Source: Tritrichomonas musculus
Lineage: Eukaryota; Parabasalia; Tritrichomonadida; Tritrichomonadidae
NCBI GenBank assembly: GCA_039105265.1
Contig: JAPFFF010000010.1
Span: 3,038,001-3,102,000, forward strand
Length of the DNA: 64,000 bases
Direction: 5' to 3'
Of the stretch, positions 1 to 13,900 are shown piece after piece. The first letter of the stretch is position 1; the number at the start of each line of letters is the position of its first letter. Both the position numbers and the translations under genes were made by a program. The notes beneath the pieces are model-generated. The model was given only the letters and a program-made list of their open reading frames with translations. It did not search any database and was not told the origin of the DNA.

Positions 1-500
1 ATTTATTCATTTATATCCAATGCTATAAATGAAAAAATAGCTTTAATAGCAAGCGTTATTGCTATTTTTCTGTTTTCTTTCAATGATTAAATCATTTTCT
101 TCATTAAATTTTTTGAAATCGAAAAAACGAAAATTCTTTTAATATTGATCTGTATGGTAGATAAATAAAACTTTAATTCATAAAAAAGAGTAATGTATGG
201 TACTAAATATAAAAATTGTTTTTTAATTGAAAATACCTTTTAGACATCAAACAAATTGATTTTTTTTGAAAAATAATGAAACGAAGAAAAAATGATAAAT
301 AAATAAAAGATATTTAATATAATAAATAAAATAGATTATACATAATATAAGATATAATAATTAATTAAAAGTGTTGTATTATTCCAAATGGTTCATGAGA
401 AAAATTTATTTTAATTTGTTAAAGATTTGAAACTGACTTTTTTCCACGAATTTTAATTGAATTTTTTGATAAACGAATTTTACTTCCTATTTTTTACAAA
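1..500. other. AT-rich non-coding leader region
   Basis: No convincing coding region is visible on either strand. The DNA is AT-rich, with short homopolymer runs that increase toward the start codon at 501. No clear TCA-type initiator sits directly next to that start codon. It is probably the upstream region of the first gene. Confidence 0.5.
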
Positions 501-1802
501 ATGCAAAAAGCACAGTTACAGCTTAAAACAACAAGCATTTTGACAGTCCCATTTCAAATATATGACAATGATTTCATGCTCATTGTGAATGGCAAAGAGT
601 TCAAGACAAGTCGAATTCTATCTGATATTTTATCTCCGAAAATCAGCCAAATTCATTCAATAGATCCAACATTCAATGAATTTATCATAACAACGCACAA
701 TCAAGGCGATTTTACTAACATATTAAAACTTTTAACATTTCAATCAACAGAAATCCCAACAAGTGAAATACCATTCATAGCTGAAATCATCGAACTTTTT
801 GAGAACACTTCAATTGATATTCCAAACCAAGATCAAGTTACAAATGTCACTCTTGATAACGTTTTCGATCTTTTAAAGCACCAAGAACGATACAAATTTT
901 TCCATTCAAAATCAATTCAAAATTTGATTGATTTCATATCAACCAATTTTTATGAAATCAGTGAAAAACAAGAAGATGAAATGACGCAGCTTTCCCTTGA
1001 TACACTTATTCGAATCATCAATAATTCGAAACTTTTGTTAAAAACCGAATCTCAACTTTTGAAATTTGTGAACAAACTTTATGTGAAAGATAGAGACGCG
1101 TCGGTATTATATGAGTTTGTTCAATTCGCCAATGTTGATTCAGAGTCGCTTGAAGAATTTCTTTCTGTCTTTGACATCAATGACATTACGATAGAAACTT
1201 GGGAGCAGCTCAAAGAAAAATTGAGAGGAAATTTAAATAAAACCAGTTCACAACGATACAAAGAGAAAGAAAAAGTTGGAATTGAATTCAAATTCAAATA
1301 TGATTCAAATCAGCATTTCAATGGAATCTTTCATAATTTTGGCAAAAATTCAAATGGAATTATTTCTAATGATGTTAATATAACTTCGTCTTCGGCAGAA
1401 ACAGAAAATCGGCAGCCAACAAACGTTGTCCAATACAATAATTCATCTCGTGACTCATTTTACTCTAAAAATATGCCTGATCAGTGGATCTGCTTTGAAC
1501 TCAAGAATCATCAGCTCATTCCTTCTTGTTATGAAATTTTGTCATCTCCATTTCCAAAAGGAAATTATCATCCAAAGAGTTGGGTGATTGAGGCGTCTAA
1601 TGATGGGAATAATTGGACAATTATTGATGAACAGAATAATTGTTCGTGTCTGAATGACAAGAGCGTTATTCATTGTTTTCCAATCAAAACTAAAGATAAT
1701 AAGAGCTTTCGATACTTCAGATTTCATTCTACTGGGGAAAACTGGCGTAATGATAATATTATTATGTTTCATTCCATTGAGTTTTATGGAAGTTTAATAT
1801 AA
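501..1802 (+). CDS. BTB-like protein with C-terminal F5/8 type C (discoidin-like) domain
   Basis: This 433-residue protein starts at an ATG. Residues about 15-95 look like a divergent BTB/POZ fold, with a phrase of the type 'DFMLIVNGKEFKTSR' followed by a helical stretch up to about 245, as in BTB-BACK proteins. Residues about 290-430 resemble the F5/8 type C (discoidin-like) fold: 'WICFELKNHQL' leads into the typical 'PKSWVIEASNDGNNWTIID' strand and ends with 'FRYFRFHSTGENW' and 'IEFYG'. Proteins with this pairing are common in trichomonads. By analogy it may be a ubiquitin-ligase adaptor or scaffold whose C-terminal jelly roll binds a ligand. No signal peptide or membrane segment is seen, so it is probably cytosolic. 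The fold calls come from visible motifs only. Confidence 0.75.
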   Translation: MQKAQLQLKTTSILTVPFQIYDNDFMLIVNGKEFKTSRILSDILSPKISQIHSIDPTFNEFIITTHNQGDFTNILKLLTFQSTEIPTSEIPFIAEIIELFENTSIDIPNQDQVTNVTLDNVFDLLKHQERYKFFHSKSIQNLIDFISTNFYEISEKQEDEMTQLSLDTLIRIINNSKLLLKTESQLLKFVNKLYVKDRDASVLYEFVQFANVDSESLEEFLSVFDINDITIETWEQLKEKLRGNLNKTSSQRYKEKEKVGIEFKFKYDSNQHFNGIFHNFGKNSNGIISNDVNITSSSAETENRQPTNVVQYNNSSRDSFYSKNMPDQWICFELKNHQLIPSCYEILSSPFPKGNYHPKSWVIEASNDGNNWTIIDEQNNCSCLNDKSVIHCFPIKTKDNKSFRYFRFHSTGENWRNDNIIMFHSIEFYGSLI

Positions 1803-1963
1803 ACTAAATTAAAACTTTTTCATATGAAATTTCTTATTTCTATCATCATCAATAAATTTTTCTGTGAATAGAATAAAATATACTAATATAAAGAGAAAAT
1901 TGAATTTTTATTATCAATTAAAATTAAGATTTATATTAATTTTTTTTTTTTTCCATGAATAAT

Positions 1964-4900
1964 TTAATGATTTATAATGGCAGTGATATTTTTATCATAA
2001 AAAACGTTTTGAATATTTCCAGCAGCTAATCCAATTAACATTTTGATTCTTCTATTTGTTTCTGGATCAATATGGCCTGATTCCTTTAAACGATCAAACA
2101 ATTGCTCAAATTTTTCTTTCAACTGGTTATCTTTTCTCCCATTTAATTTTATTCTTACTGCCTTTAATATTGCATCAAAATTAGTATTAAATGTTGAAAT
2201 ACTTTTAATTGAATCAATTGAATCGAGTACTGATAAATCTTGAGTTTTTGCAGGCAATTCTTGAATTTGTTTAGTATCGATCTTAATGTTTTTGGGTATT
2301 TTAACTTGTGGAAGTTTAATTAAATTACATCTTGCATTTTCATCAATAGTAAATATAATAGCTTCAGGTCTGAAATCTTTTGGTTTGATTCTCATGACAC
2401 TTCGTGATTCACATTGTGCAGTCCATCCAGCAATATTTTGAATATAACGAAATGTTCCATTTGTTGTCATTTTATCAAACAGTTTTGTATAGCCACAATC
2501 AACAATAATATCTCCTCTCCTGTACCTTGGATCTTTATCTCCTGGATAAAAAAGTGCACTGATTCCATTCTCTGAATCTCTCATGAATGGTGTAAAAGGT
2601 TTATATTGTGATTCATCATTTGGAGCATATGAAATTGTTTCACCTTCATAGATTTCAACAAGATTATGCGAAAGAGGAGCTCTTTGACATTTTTGAAAAT
2701 CAAGTGGTGATTTATTAAATGTTCCAGCTATATTAAGTAGACCAGATGGATCACCTTTTAATATTTTTGTTCCGTGATGATTACCTCTCAATCTTAATTG
2801 TGTCTTTCTTCCATCTGGAAACGTAACTTTTTCCAAGAATTTGTTTGCTTGAAAAGTAAGTGGATCACTTTCTGCAAATAAAACAACAGAGCCTCCTTTT
2901 TCCCAGAATTGAATTAGGCAATCAATAAATTGATCGACAAGATGCTGATTCCCACCATCAGGTAATTTCATGTCAAATGGAAGACCAGAAATGACCCAAG
3001 TTGCATAATAATCGCATTTATTCGGAATTGTTTGTTTTGTTAACTCATTAATTGCATCTTTATAATTTCCAACAACAATAATTTCAATTCCAAAATGTTC
3101 AACAGCTTTCTTCACACAAGCTTCTTCACCAGCGAATTCAGTCTTAAATAGATATTCTGGAGCAATTATAGGTTTTTCTTCATTATTTATGGTGCAGTCA
3201 TAAAGCATGACGATGAGTATTTTCTGACCTTCAAGAAAATCTTTCACAAACATTTCTGTATCCAATCCTTTAGGATTTACTAATTCATTATCAGCATTTC
3301 TTTGTTCTTGCTCTTTGTTATACCAGTCTGCAAAAGCATCCAATGCAGGAGGTGCATTTTCACTCAAATATTTCTTTAGATCTCTAAAAATTGGATTTTT
3401 TTCATTATGAATCAATAATTGAAATACTCTACTAACATCAGATGGTGAAGGAGGTTCAGGTGCAAGTTGCTTGATAATGTTTTCATATGAATCATTTGTT
3501 TCATCACTAAAACATGATGTTATACCTTGAATTAAATCATTTGGATTCGTTGCAAATATGACCTGTGGGAATAAATCAACAATTCCACTTGGATATATTC
3601 CAATTCCTATTCCAAATATTCTGATATCACTTTGAATACATGTCATAATGTGATTTCGAATCAATTCTTTTTGCTCATATTGAAACAATCCATCTGTAAG
3701 AACAAACATGTAACTTGTGGAATCAACAGATCTCATTCTTCGAATATCAAATGCGGCATGAATTGCTGCTTCTAATGAACAACATCCAAATGAATCTTCA
3801 GAGAGGCAATTAAACAATGATGGCCAAAAAGTTGACCTATCATTGAATAACCTTAATGATGGTATTTCACTTGCTAATACAATTGGCACTTCATTCCTAG
3901 CAATTATAACATCAACACATGGAATATCAATAGATGCCAATGCTGTAAGAAAAACCATAATTGTTTGATATGAATGTGATGAAGAAAGTGGATTGAAACA
4001 TGATCTTGAAGAATCAATGATAATTGAAATTCCATAGTTTTTAATCAAGCCACCTTTTTCTTCAAGATAAATTAGTGGATCAGGAACTGGATTGATTAAG
4101 TTTAAAACAAGGGCAGTTATATCAAAATCAGTTCCAGTACTAGAAAGAACAGTTTGTGAAGCTTTATTTGGCTTGAATATTGTCTCAAGAAGTGGCCTAT
4201 AAGAGTTACGTTTTGAATAGACTATTCGATAAATAAATTGATCAAATTCCTCTTTAATGAGTTGGCTTGGAGACGAATATGTCATTTTTCCTATTTTGTT
4301 CCTGTAATGACCAACATCAAGCATTGGAAATCTACTTCCAGAAGCTGTGAATCTTGGATTTATTTTCCTGAAAATTGATGATGAGCCTTCATCAAAGTTA
4401 TAATTAAAACCCAATTTAATGTTTTCAATTTTGTCTTTTGAAAAATCATCATAACTATGCTTAAATTCAGGTTTCTGATCCAATTTATTATAAAAATTAA
4501 GATTCGATGAATTCTGCTGGCGAGATAAAACAGTGCAAAATATTGATATTATTGATTCAATTGTTGGTGAATTTAAATCAGGATTAATATAAATCAATTT
4601 AGTTATTGATGGTGCTGTTTCAATATCTTCACTAAATGAATCCCACATGGATTGAAAAACAGAATACTTTTCATTTTCAAGAAGTTTAGATTTAACAAAA
4701 ATCATTGCAAAAGAATTATTTGGATCATTTAGTAATTTCTCTTTCCAGCTTTGTGACAAAACCAAGTTTTCATCAATACCATCTGAAAAGATGAACAAAG
4801 CTCTTTGAGTTCTTTTTTCATCTGGACATTTCATGAATTCTAAACTGTGACGGAATGTATCAGCAATATTAGTTTTATATCTTTGAATAAGCAAGCAATC

Positions 4901-7900
4901 AAGAATTCTTTGAAGCACCAAAATTGATATTTCTTCTTCAAAAGGTTTCAGAACAAATCTGAATCGAAGATCAGCAACAATTGCAATTGAAAATGGAATT
5001 TCAAGTGCTGATAAAGCATATGAATATGCTATCAAAATCATAAAATTGTATAATTTATTTTGTACACAAATAAAAGATGAACAATCAATTAAAAGATTGC
5101 ATGAAATATCAAGGAATGGACATTTAGAATCTGATGCTTTAGCAATTAGATTTGCAATTAAATTTTGTGATAAAATGACTAAATTTCCTACAGGAAAACT
5201 AGTTGCTGATGATCTAAACAAATCATTTTGATTTTGAATAATACATTCAGAACTAGATAAAAATTCTAATTCTGCATCTTTTTTCATTTCTTTAATTCTT
5301 CTTAAGACTCTATTGATACTATCTTTTTCAGTAAAATCAGTGAAAATTCCATTAATATCTTCAGGATTAACAATTTCCATTTTAGAATGTTCAACAATTC
5401 TTAATGTTGGCTTATTAGATATAGTTTGATTTTTTTCATCATCTGATAAATCTTTAGAATCATTTTCTTCATCATCATTATCACCAATTACTTGTGCAAT
5501 GATCAATTGCTTTTCTTCATTTCCAATCTCATGATAAACAACTTCGATACTTTTTTCTGAAGGTTGTTCATCTATATAGTTTGGATAATTAAATTGATTA
5601 TCAATTGAATCTGTTTTGATTACATCTGTTAATCCCATTTTACCTTTATTAAACAAAGGATCAACAAATTTCATAAAATCATTATTTCGTTGATTTTTGG
5701 TCTTCCATTGATTCTTCCTTAAAATTGGATAATTAATGTCTGGACATTTAATAAAATCTTGAAAATTACTCAGATTATCTTTTAGACTTTGATGTAAGTG
5801 TGAGCGTGAAAAATCAATTCCTGCACGTCTTAATCTTCTTACACAATTTTTGAAAGATTCAATGAACGAATTAATATGATTTGCCAAAATGGAATGATTT
5901 TTATCATAAGATTTCGTAATGTAATTATAAATATTCAGAAGTTTTAAGAAATAATTCTCAGATTCATCTTGATCTTTTGATTGAATCTGACGAAGTCTAA
6001 TATATGAAGGAAGAGCTGTTGCGCCTTGTGAGCATGATGAATAAAATGCATTTAAACTTTCAATAGTATATTCTTTTGGTATTTCAATTGGTGGAAGTGA
6101 TACCAATGAATCAATATCATTTGAAATAATTGTTTCTTCAACATCATTGTCATCAAAATGAAAAGAACCTAAAGAAAGTTCATTCAAGGCACAAGGCTTT
6201 ATTAAATCATTTTCACTGACAATAAAACAATCATATTGCTTTGTTTTATCTGGTAATGGATCAATTGGAATTTTGGCCATTGCTTTTTCTTTTTCACTAA
6301 ATTCATAATTATCTGCATTTGATCTTTTCTTATTGAGTGATTTATCATAAGCATAATATTCACTTTCCATTTTCAATATGGCTTGATTTAATTCTGGAAT
6401 CGAAAATGGTGATTCTAAACAAAATTGATGTGATTTTATTTCCTCAAATTTTGCTTTAAAAATTCGTGCAAATTTTACAATTAAATTATGTAAAATAATC
6501 ATTGAAATATCTTTAATAGGAATGTTGGTTCTTTCCAAAAAAATATTCAATTTTTCATGAAAATCAACAAAATGTCTTTTGATTCCTGAAGGAAATTGAT
6601 TTATGAAATCTGATATATTTGTATAAATTGTTTGCTGATCCAATAATAACATCATTAAGGCAAAGTTCATCTTCTTCAAAGGAAATTCAGTTTTGGAATG
6701 AAAATATGTATCAACTTTATCATGTTTTATTTTTTTCTTTTCATCCAAACTTTGATACATTTTTTTAATGTTTTTCTCTGCTTGTTCGATTGTTTTTGAA
6801 TCATTGGAATAATTAATTTCATCTATTCCAGTAAGATCAGGATACTCATTAAATACAGGAAACCAACATTTATTGTTTTCATTAAGATAACCAATTACAG
6901 AATAATAATAATATTGAAAAGGCTTGAACCTGATTTTAGAAGGCTTCTTAATGAGTTTTTTTGTCGACTCAATATTACTTGTAAATATTAAATTAAAGTA
7001 TGCAGTATATGTCATTTGCAAATATGTCACTTTTCCATCATTAGAAGAACTTACATATTCCACTTTTTTATCATCGCTATAATTTATAATTGTGAATTTT
7101 TCCATGTCAGTGTAATATTGGAATGGGGAACAGATGAAAGAAGGCCATTTTTGATTTTTATTAATTTTTTTGGCATCTTTTATTTTAATCCAATTTCTAA
7201 TATTGTAATCATATTCAATACATGGGAATTTATCAATGAATATTTGATTTTGATAATCATCTGTTATGCTAAATGGTCTAAATACATAAAATGATGGTTT
7301 AATAAACTGGAAATATATTTTTTTTGTAATATTTCTAATTGATAATGAAACATAATATTTATTAGGATAATAATTAACAGCAGAACCAATATAACTGATC
7401 TTTGCATTAATAATGTGGTCTCCTTTAATTTGGAATTTATGTGTAAATTCATTATTAGAACTACTTATGGATATGTTACGTGGCATTACACAATCAAGTT
7501 TACATGTTTGTTCACTTGGAAACAATGTCATTATTTTGAAAAATAATGGACAAAAGCTGTTTATATAAATCAATTGACAATTTGATTCGAATCTTTTTGT
7601 CATGTAGTTATATACTTCAAAAGTAAAAGCAAATGGTAATATAATAAAATCACAAAGAATAGATGTGACCAAATTCTGAGATAATGCAACTTTAATGATA
7701 AATTTACATCGAATTGGATCAGTAACTTCTGGTATTTTAATTGAAAATGTTTGATTAATTTTATTTATTGAAAGATTTGGTTGATCAGCTTCATTTTCAT
7801 CTAAAGATTCTAGTTCTACTGCCAATACAAAATATGATTGGTTGTAATAATTTTTGGCTTCAAAATCTATTTTACTTCCTGATATAATTTTTTCACAGCA

Positions 7901-10900
7901 TAATTTCATGTTGTTTTCATAATCTGTCAATTTATAATTCAAGCAATGAATTCTAACTTTCAATGGTAAAATTGCTATACTTACTTCAAATGGCAAAGAA
8001 AATGGCTGACTTGATTTCATTTTGATTATTAAATCTCCATTTATCTTTAATATTTCTGGATCTTTCTTTGAAGCAGGAGGTATCACAAATATTTGAATTG
8101 ATTTATTTCTACTTGTTTTATATTTGGTTGTTATGATTTTACTGAATTGTTGATCAGATAAATTATCAATTTCATATTGAACATCATCATTAATAAATGA
8201 AATGATATTTATAGAATAAGGATTGCAGATATTTGATGGAAATAATGGCCCAATTGCACATTTCAATTTTTTCACTGAGCAAATTATTTTGTTCTCTTGA
8301 GAAATACTAATAATTGGAGATGCAAGTGAATTTATGTTTTCAATTTTTGAAAAACTAAATGTTTTTCTTGAGCTACAATCGAGCTTAGGTATTTGAATAT
8401 CATATTGATATTTAAATAATTTGGTATGTTCAATATCTTTTAGTATTTTCCATGGAACATTTGAATACGGATTATCTGATAAATGTTTAACATTTTTGAT
8501 CAAAGGCTGTAAATAGTTTATATATTCACATAAATTTTCTTGCAAAATCTTTTCTGTTTTCTTAGCTTGGCTGTTATCCGAAAATTCAGCTCTATTATTT
8601 ATTTTCAAATCATTTAAAAGATCATCAATTCGCCTTAGATAATCAAAGAAGTGGTATTTAACACTGATTGAATTTGTCAGGATGTTAAAAAAGTCTTTTT
8701 CTAATGATTTTAACAATTTATCTATTTCCTTAATATCATAAATAAATTGAAATGAACTTTTGTGATATAATCCAAAATATATTTTTGGTATATTTGATGC
8801 GTAATTCTTATTAATTTGAATTTGATCATAATCAAAATTAGGATCAATTTTAGGATATTTGAGTGTATATTCTTTAATAAGGCAATCTTTAGAAAAATTA
8901 ACATTTTGATGATAACTTTCTCCAGGTAATAAATAATATTTAAAAATTTGAGTTTTTTTGAAATTAAATTTTCTCTCCTTATAATGATATTCAAGACATG
9001 TTATTTGGATTGCTACTTCTTTTAGGAACAAATTATAATTTTTAATTTCTTGCTTAATTTCATTCAGTTTATTGCATCCTTTAGCAACAATTTCATTTGT
9101 ATGTTGTTCATTTTTAACAGAAAGAAGATCAATAATTTCATTATACTTTTCGACATTACTTTTAATATCTCTGATTTTTTTTTTCCTCTTTTGCTCATAT
9201 TCTTGTTTTGATTTTTCTTCAAAATAATTTTTCATTTTTTCTTCATCATCTTTTATTGCACTTTGTAAATTACAAATTATTTCATTTAATTTATCTGATT
9301 GACCAAGAAAATCTTTTAATTTGATTGTTGCTTTGTTACTCAAAATTAAATCAATGCTACTCGAGGTATAATCTTTGATTTTGTCTTGAACATATTTAGA
9401 AGGGAAGGCCAAGAATGCAATAATTGAATTCTTATTTTCAATATTTTCTGTGATTAAATCCTGGCCTTTATTATCCAATATAATTGAAACTACTTTTGAT
9501 ACCGATTCTTCGATACACCGATTTTTCTTTTCATCGATAAAAGATGAACATACATGATTATCTAATGCTAAGTTAATGAAGAAATCGTGAAATATTGAAA
9601 TCGTTGGATTAGCAATATCTAAAGGAAGATTAGAAAGTAAAATACTCATCCAGTCATAATTTAAACTTTTCCCTTTCTTGTCATTAATATAATCTATGAC
9701 TGATTTAGATATTGTTTTTTCAATTATTGTCGACATTTGGTTTGGATTTGAGTTGTAATCAAATGAAATACAATTCATTGATGATAATATTCTGATTGCA
9801 AGAAGCCAAAGAGGAATTTCATTGTCTTTAAATTCATAATCATGATATCTTTTAATGATCTGATCACTACATTGCTTGTGTTTATATAGCCAAAATAGTA
9901 AAGAAGGAAATTGATTTAAAAGCTGCATATCATTTGTCCATTTATCAGATAAAAATGAAATATCATCAAATCTTAAAGTTTGATCTTTCCATTTTTCAAG
10001 ATATTTAGCAAATTCAAATATTTTTGAAAATCTTTTCAATATATAAGATTTAGATGAATCTCCACTATTAGTAAAAGAATCTTTCAATTTGTTATAATCA
10101 TCAGGTGCATCACTATCAGGATCTATAAAATTTTTATATGCAATTTGACAAATTGATTTTGCTGCATGTTCATAAGAATCAAATTTCACATGCATCAATT
10201 TTTTAAGATCTTTATAGAAAATGTTTTTGTCGAACCCATGAAGCAAAGGTCCTGAATTAAATCTTTTACGTGATTTTTCGTTTACCAATAAAAAAACTAA
10301 ATCATTTATTTCAAATTTAGGAATTGATAAGACAAGATCAGAAGGAAACTCAGATAATTTCTTATATATCCATTTGATCTCTCTTTCATCATTTGAATTT
10401 CTTTCAATATATTTATTTATTGTTTTTGAAATTTTATCGGGATCTGTTAAAAATGAATGATTGATTTCGTAAAGCTTTAATATCATATGTGCATTTAGCG
10501 TGAACAATGCTTGATCTTTATCTTTTCTTGATAATTCTGGTATATCTGTTTTTGTATTCTTGATCAAGTTTTCTAACAAAACGAGTCTTGGACCTTCCAT
10601 TTCAGGAAAATCATTTAATTTCCACAAATTTTTCATTATATCTTTTCCCTTATTTATTTCTTTTAGAATAGACTTTATTCTTGAATACCAAATTAAACAA
10701 TCAAATAATTTAATGTTTTCAGACATGATAGTTAAATCAAAGTCTTGACAATTACTTTGAGGCCATATAATATTTGAATCTTTATGGTTTTCCAATTGTA
10801 CTGTAGCTTCATTAATAAACTGATGAACCATTTTATAAGCGAAATTATATTTTTCATCTGTATAATCAGTGATATTTCCAAGTTGAATAACTAATTCTGC

Positions 10901-13900
10901 TCTCATTTGATTAAACTTTTCATTTATTTTATGATTAAGTAAAATATTTTTCAATTTTTCAATTTTCTTTTGAATTTCAATTGATTTTCTATCTTTGTCA
11001 TTTTGAACTTTCATTTCTTTTAATCGTGTCAATTCGGTTTCACATTTATCTACATAATTTTTAGAAGGACAATAATCATTCATTTTTTCAGGTGACTTTC
11101 TTAAATACAAAATTACATCATTTAATATTTTTATATTGTCATCAATTTCTATCTGGCTTAATTTGATTGATGACATCAAATGAATATTCCATAATATTTT
11201 AGCATTAATTTCAAAATATGAAGCCCATTTACTCCATAATACAATATCTTTAATTAAATCCTGATTAATGTATAAATACATTCGATATGCTGAAATTAAC
11301 AAATCTGCTTCAATTGGGTGAATTATATGAGATAATTCAACTATTTTATCTCCAGATAAGGTAAAGATTGTATTCCATATGATTCCAATAAGAGAAATAT
11401 CATTTTTAATATATAAATCTTTCAATGATAGAATTGAATCTACAGAAGGATTTGTTATTTTTTGATTTTTATAATCATTTTTTGCCCTTGATTGCCAATA
11501 TTTTCTAATTTCATCATAGTCTAAATCTGTTAGATTTTTAGAATAATTTATAATCAACCAATAAAAAACTAGATCAAATGATTCGTTTTGATTTTCAGGA
11601 TGTTCTTCAACTTTGGAAATTCTCTTTCTATTATGCCACAACTGAGCTGTTGTTATTGAAAAATTATTTGCATTATTCATTTGCAAATTGACTATAAAAT
11701 CAATTGTTGATGAAGTATTGAATTCAATTTTTTGATCATTAATTGTATAAGAAAAACGAATTCCATTTGAAATTAAAGACTTCGATAATGGAATCCAATA
11801 AGCAATCATTGAATTTGCTGTATTTTTGAATTTCAAATATGGGAATATTAAATCAAAAAAATAAATCATATCATTATCAATTTGGACTTGTCTAAATAAA
11901 TCAACAATTAATTCCTTTTTAAAATTAGAGGCAATATTAGAAACTTTTGAAATTATTTCTAAGTAAAGCTTATTTCCTAATAAAATTGAAGAATTCTCAG
12001 AAAATAAGTTTTCTTTTAACAATTCTTTGAGTAAATCTAGTTTTAGTAACTCAGAAACAATTGATTTGTTATTTTTTAGTTCTTGGTCTTTGAGAGATAA
12101 AAATGTATGCTCTTTTTTAATGGGTGAAGCAGGCTTAATAATTGAATCAAAGAGTGAACATAATGCATATAAAGTACCATATTTAATTGAAGGTCTGATT
12201 TTATCATCTCCTTCATTTGATTTGGATTCAATTATTCTAATTGTGTCCAAAATATGCTCTTGAATTAATGATAAATCTGAAATATGAATAAGTAAACATA
12301 GCTCCAAAAATGTGGATAAAGTATAGATAGAATCTGTTGCTGTACCAAATACACATTTTTGAATATTTCTTAATGTTAATAAAACTTGTTCATTTCTATC
12401 ACGAAAGCTCATATCCCCAGCTTGAAGACAAGTTATCAGCTCTTTTTTAGGCTTTTCTTTAAATTTTTTCAAACAACTTGAATGAAAATATTTTTCATTT
12501 TTGCCATTAATATATGAATTCCAATATAATGATTTTATTGAAAGACAAATTGACTTGGATAAAGTCTTTGAATCTGAGTCAAAATATTGCTGCATAAATG
12601 ATTTTGATAAAAACTTCAATGTTCTTCCATTAAATTGAACGTCACCAGCAAAATCATCAGGATTTTTCTTACTTACTATTTTAGCAAATTGGTGCATTGA
12701 GGCAAATCGAACAGCCAATTCTTTTGAGAGATCAATTGGAAATGAAAGATTAAGGAATGATCCAAGAAGCATTTGGGCTGAATTCTCAATTCTTTCATCA
12801 ATTATTGGCAATGTGAATGTTACACTTTTAACTAGGAATGTTTGATCAATCATTTGCGATTCTTTCATATAATTAGGATTATAAGTAATAAAGAGTTGGA
12901 AATTATCATGAATTCTATTTTCAGGCTTGATATTGTCTTTTGAAAAGTAGAATTTGGGACCATATTCATATAAATTTAATTCTGGCTTCTCTCCACATAA
13001 AGATGAGATTTTTTCTGCAATTACTGAAGGTGCAGATTCAATGCCATCTATTAAAACCCATTCACCTTTTCTAATTGCATTAATGAATGCAGATTCTTGA
13101 TGTTCAAATCTATTTACTGGATTCATTGTTTCTTTAATTAATTGAACCGCATTTTCTATTTCTGAACAATATTTACTACATTTGATATCAATCTCTATTG
13201 ATTGAATAAACTCAAGCAATTTTTTCAATTCTTTAGGAGTCCATGATTTTGGATTTGAAATATCAATATTTTTAGGATCATTTAAATATTTTCTAATGCT
13301 GTCATCAACTTTTAAATCTGTGAAGGCTTTCTTGAAATTTTCTTGATCATTTTGAGAGATTGAATTATTTAAGACCGATTGTCCTGCAAGCATTGATATG
13401 TCACTATCACTATTCATTTGGAATACATTTAATTTTGCTCCTAAAATTTTGGCAAAAAGTCTTATTAAATGAGATTTACCTGATGCTGTATCTCCTTGAA
13501 TAACACATGATCTTTTAGCTAACAATGAGCATCCAAGGAAAATGAGGCAATGCTTTTGAGGTAATGTTAAACTATCCAAATCTGCTAAAACATCGATATT
13601 TTTAGGAGATGAAATTAATGGAATAAGCAATCCATTAACATCATCATTAGATATTCGAATGAACAAATTTGAGTGAGAAGCATCATAATCAAATAAAGGT
13701 GTGAAAATCATATTTTCAAGATTTAATGTTTTGAGCATTTTTTGAATCATTTCATCAGAAGAAAATCGATATGCAAAAATCATTTGCGATATTGTTGTTT
13801 CATGAAATATGTCCTTTGTTAATTTTCTAAAAAGAATATACTTTTCAACATCATTTAAAGTGAATAATCCAGATGTCCCCTCAGTTAATATTACTTTTTT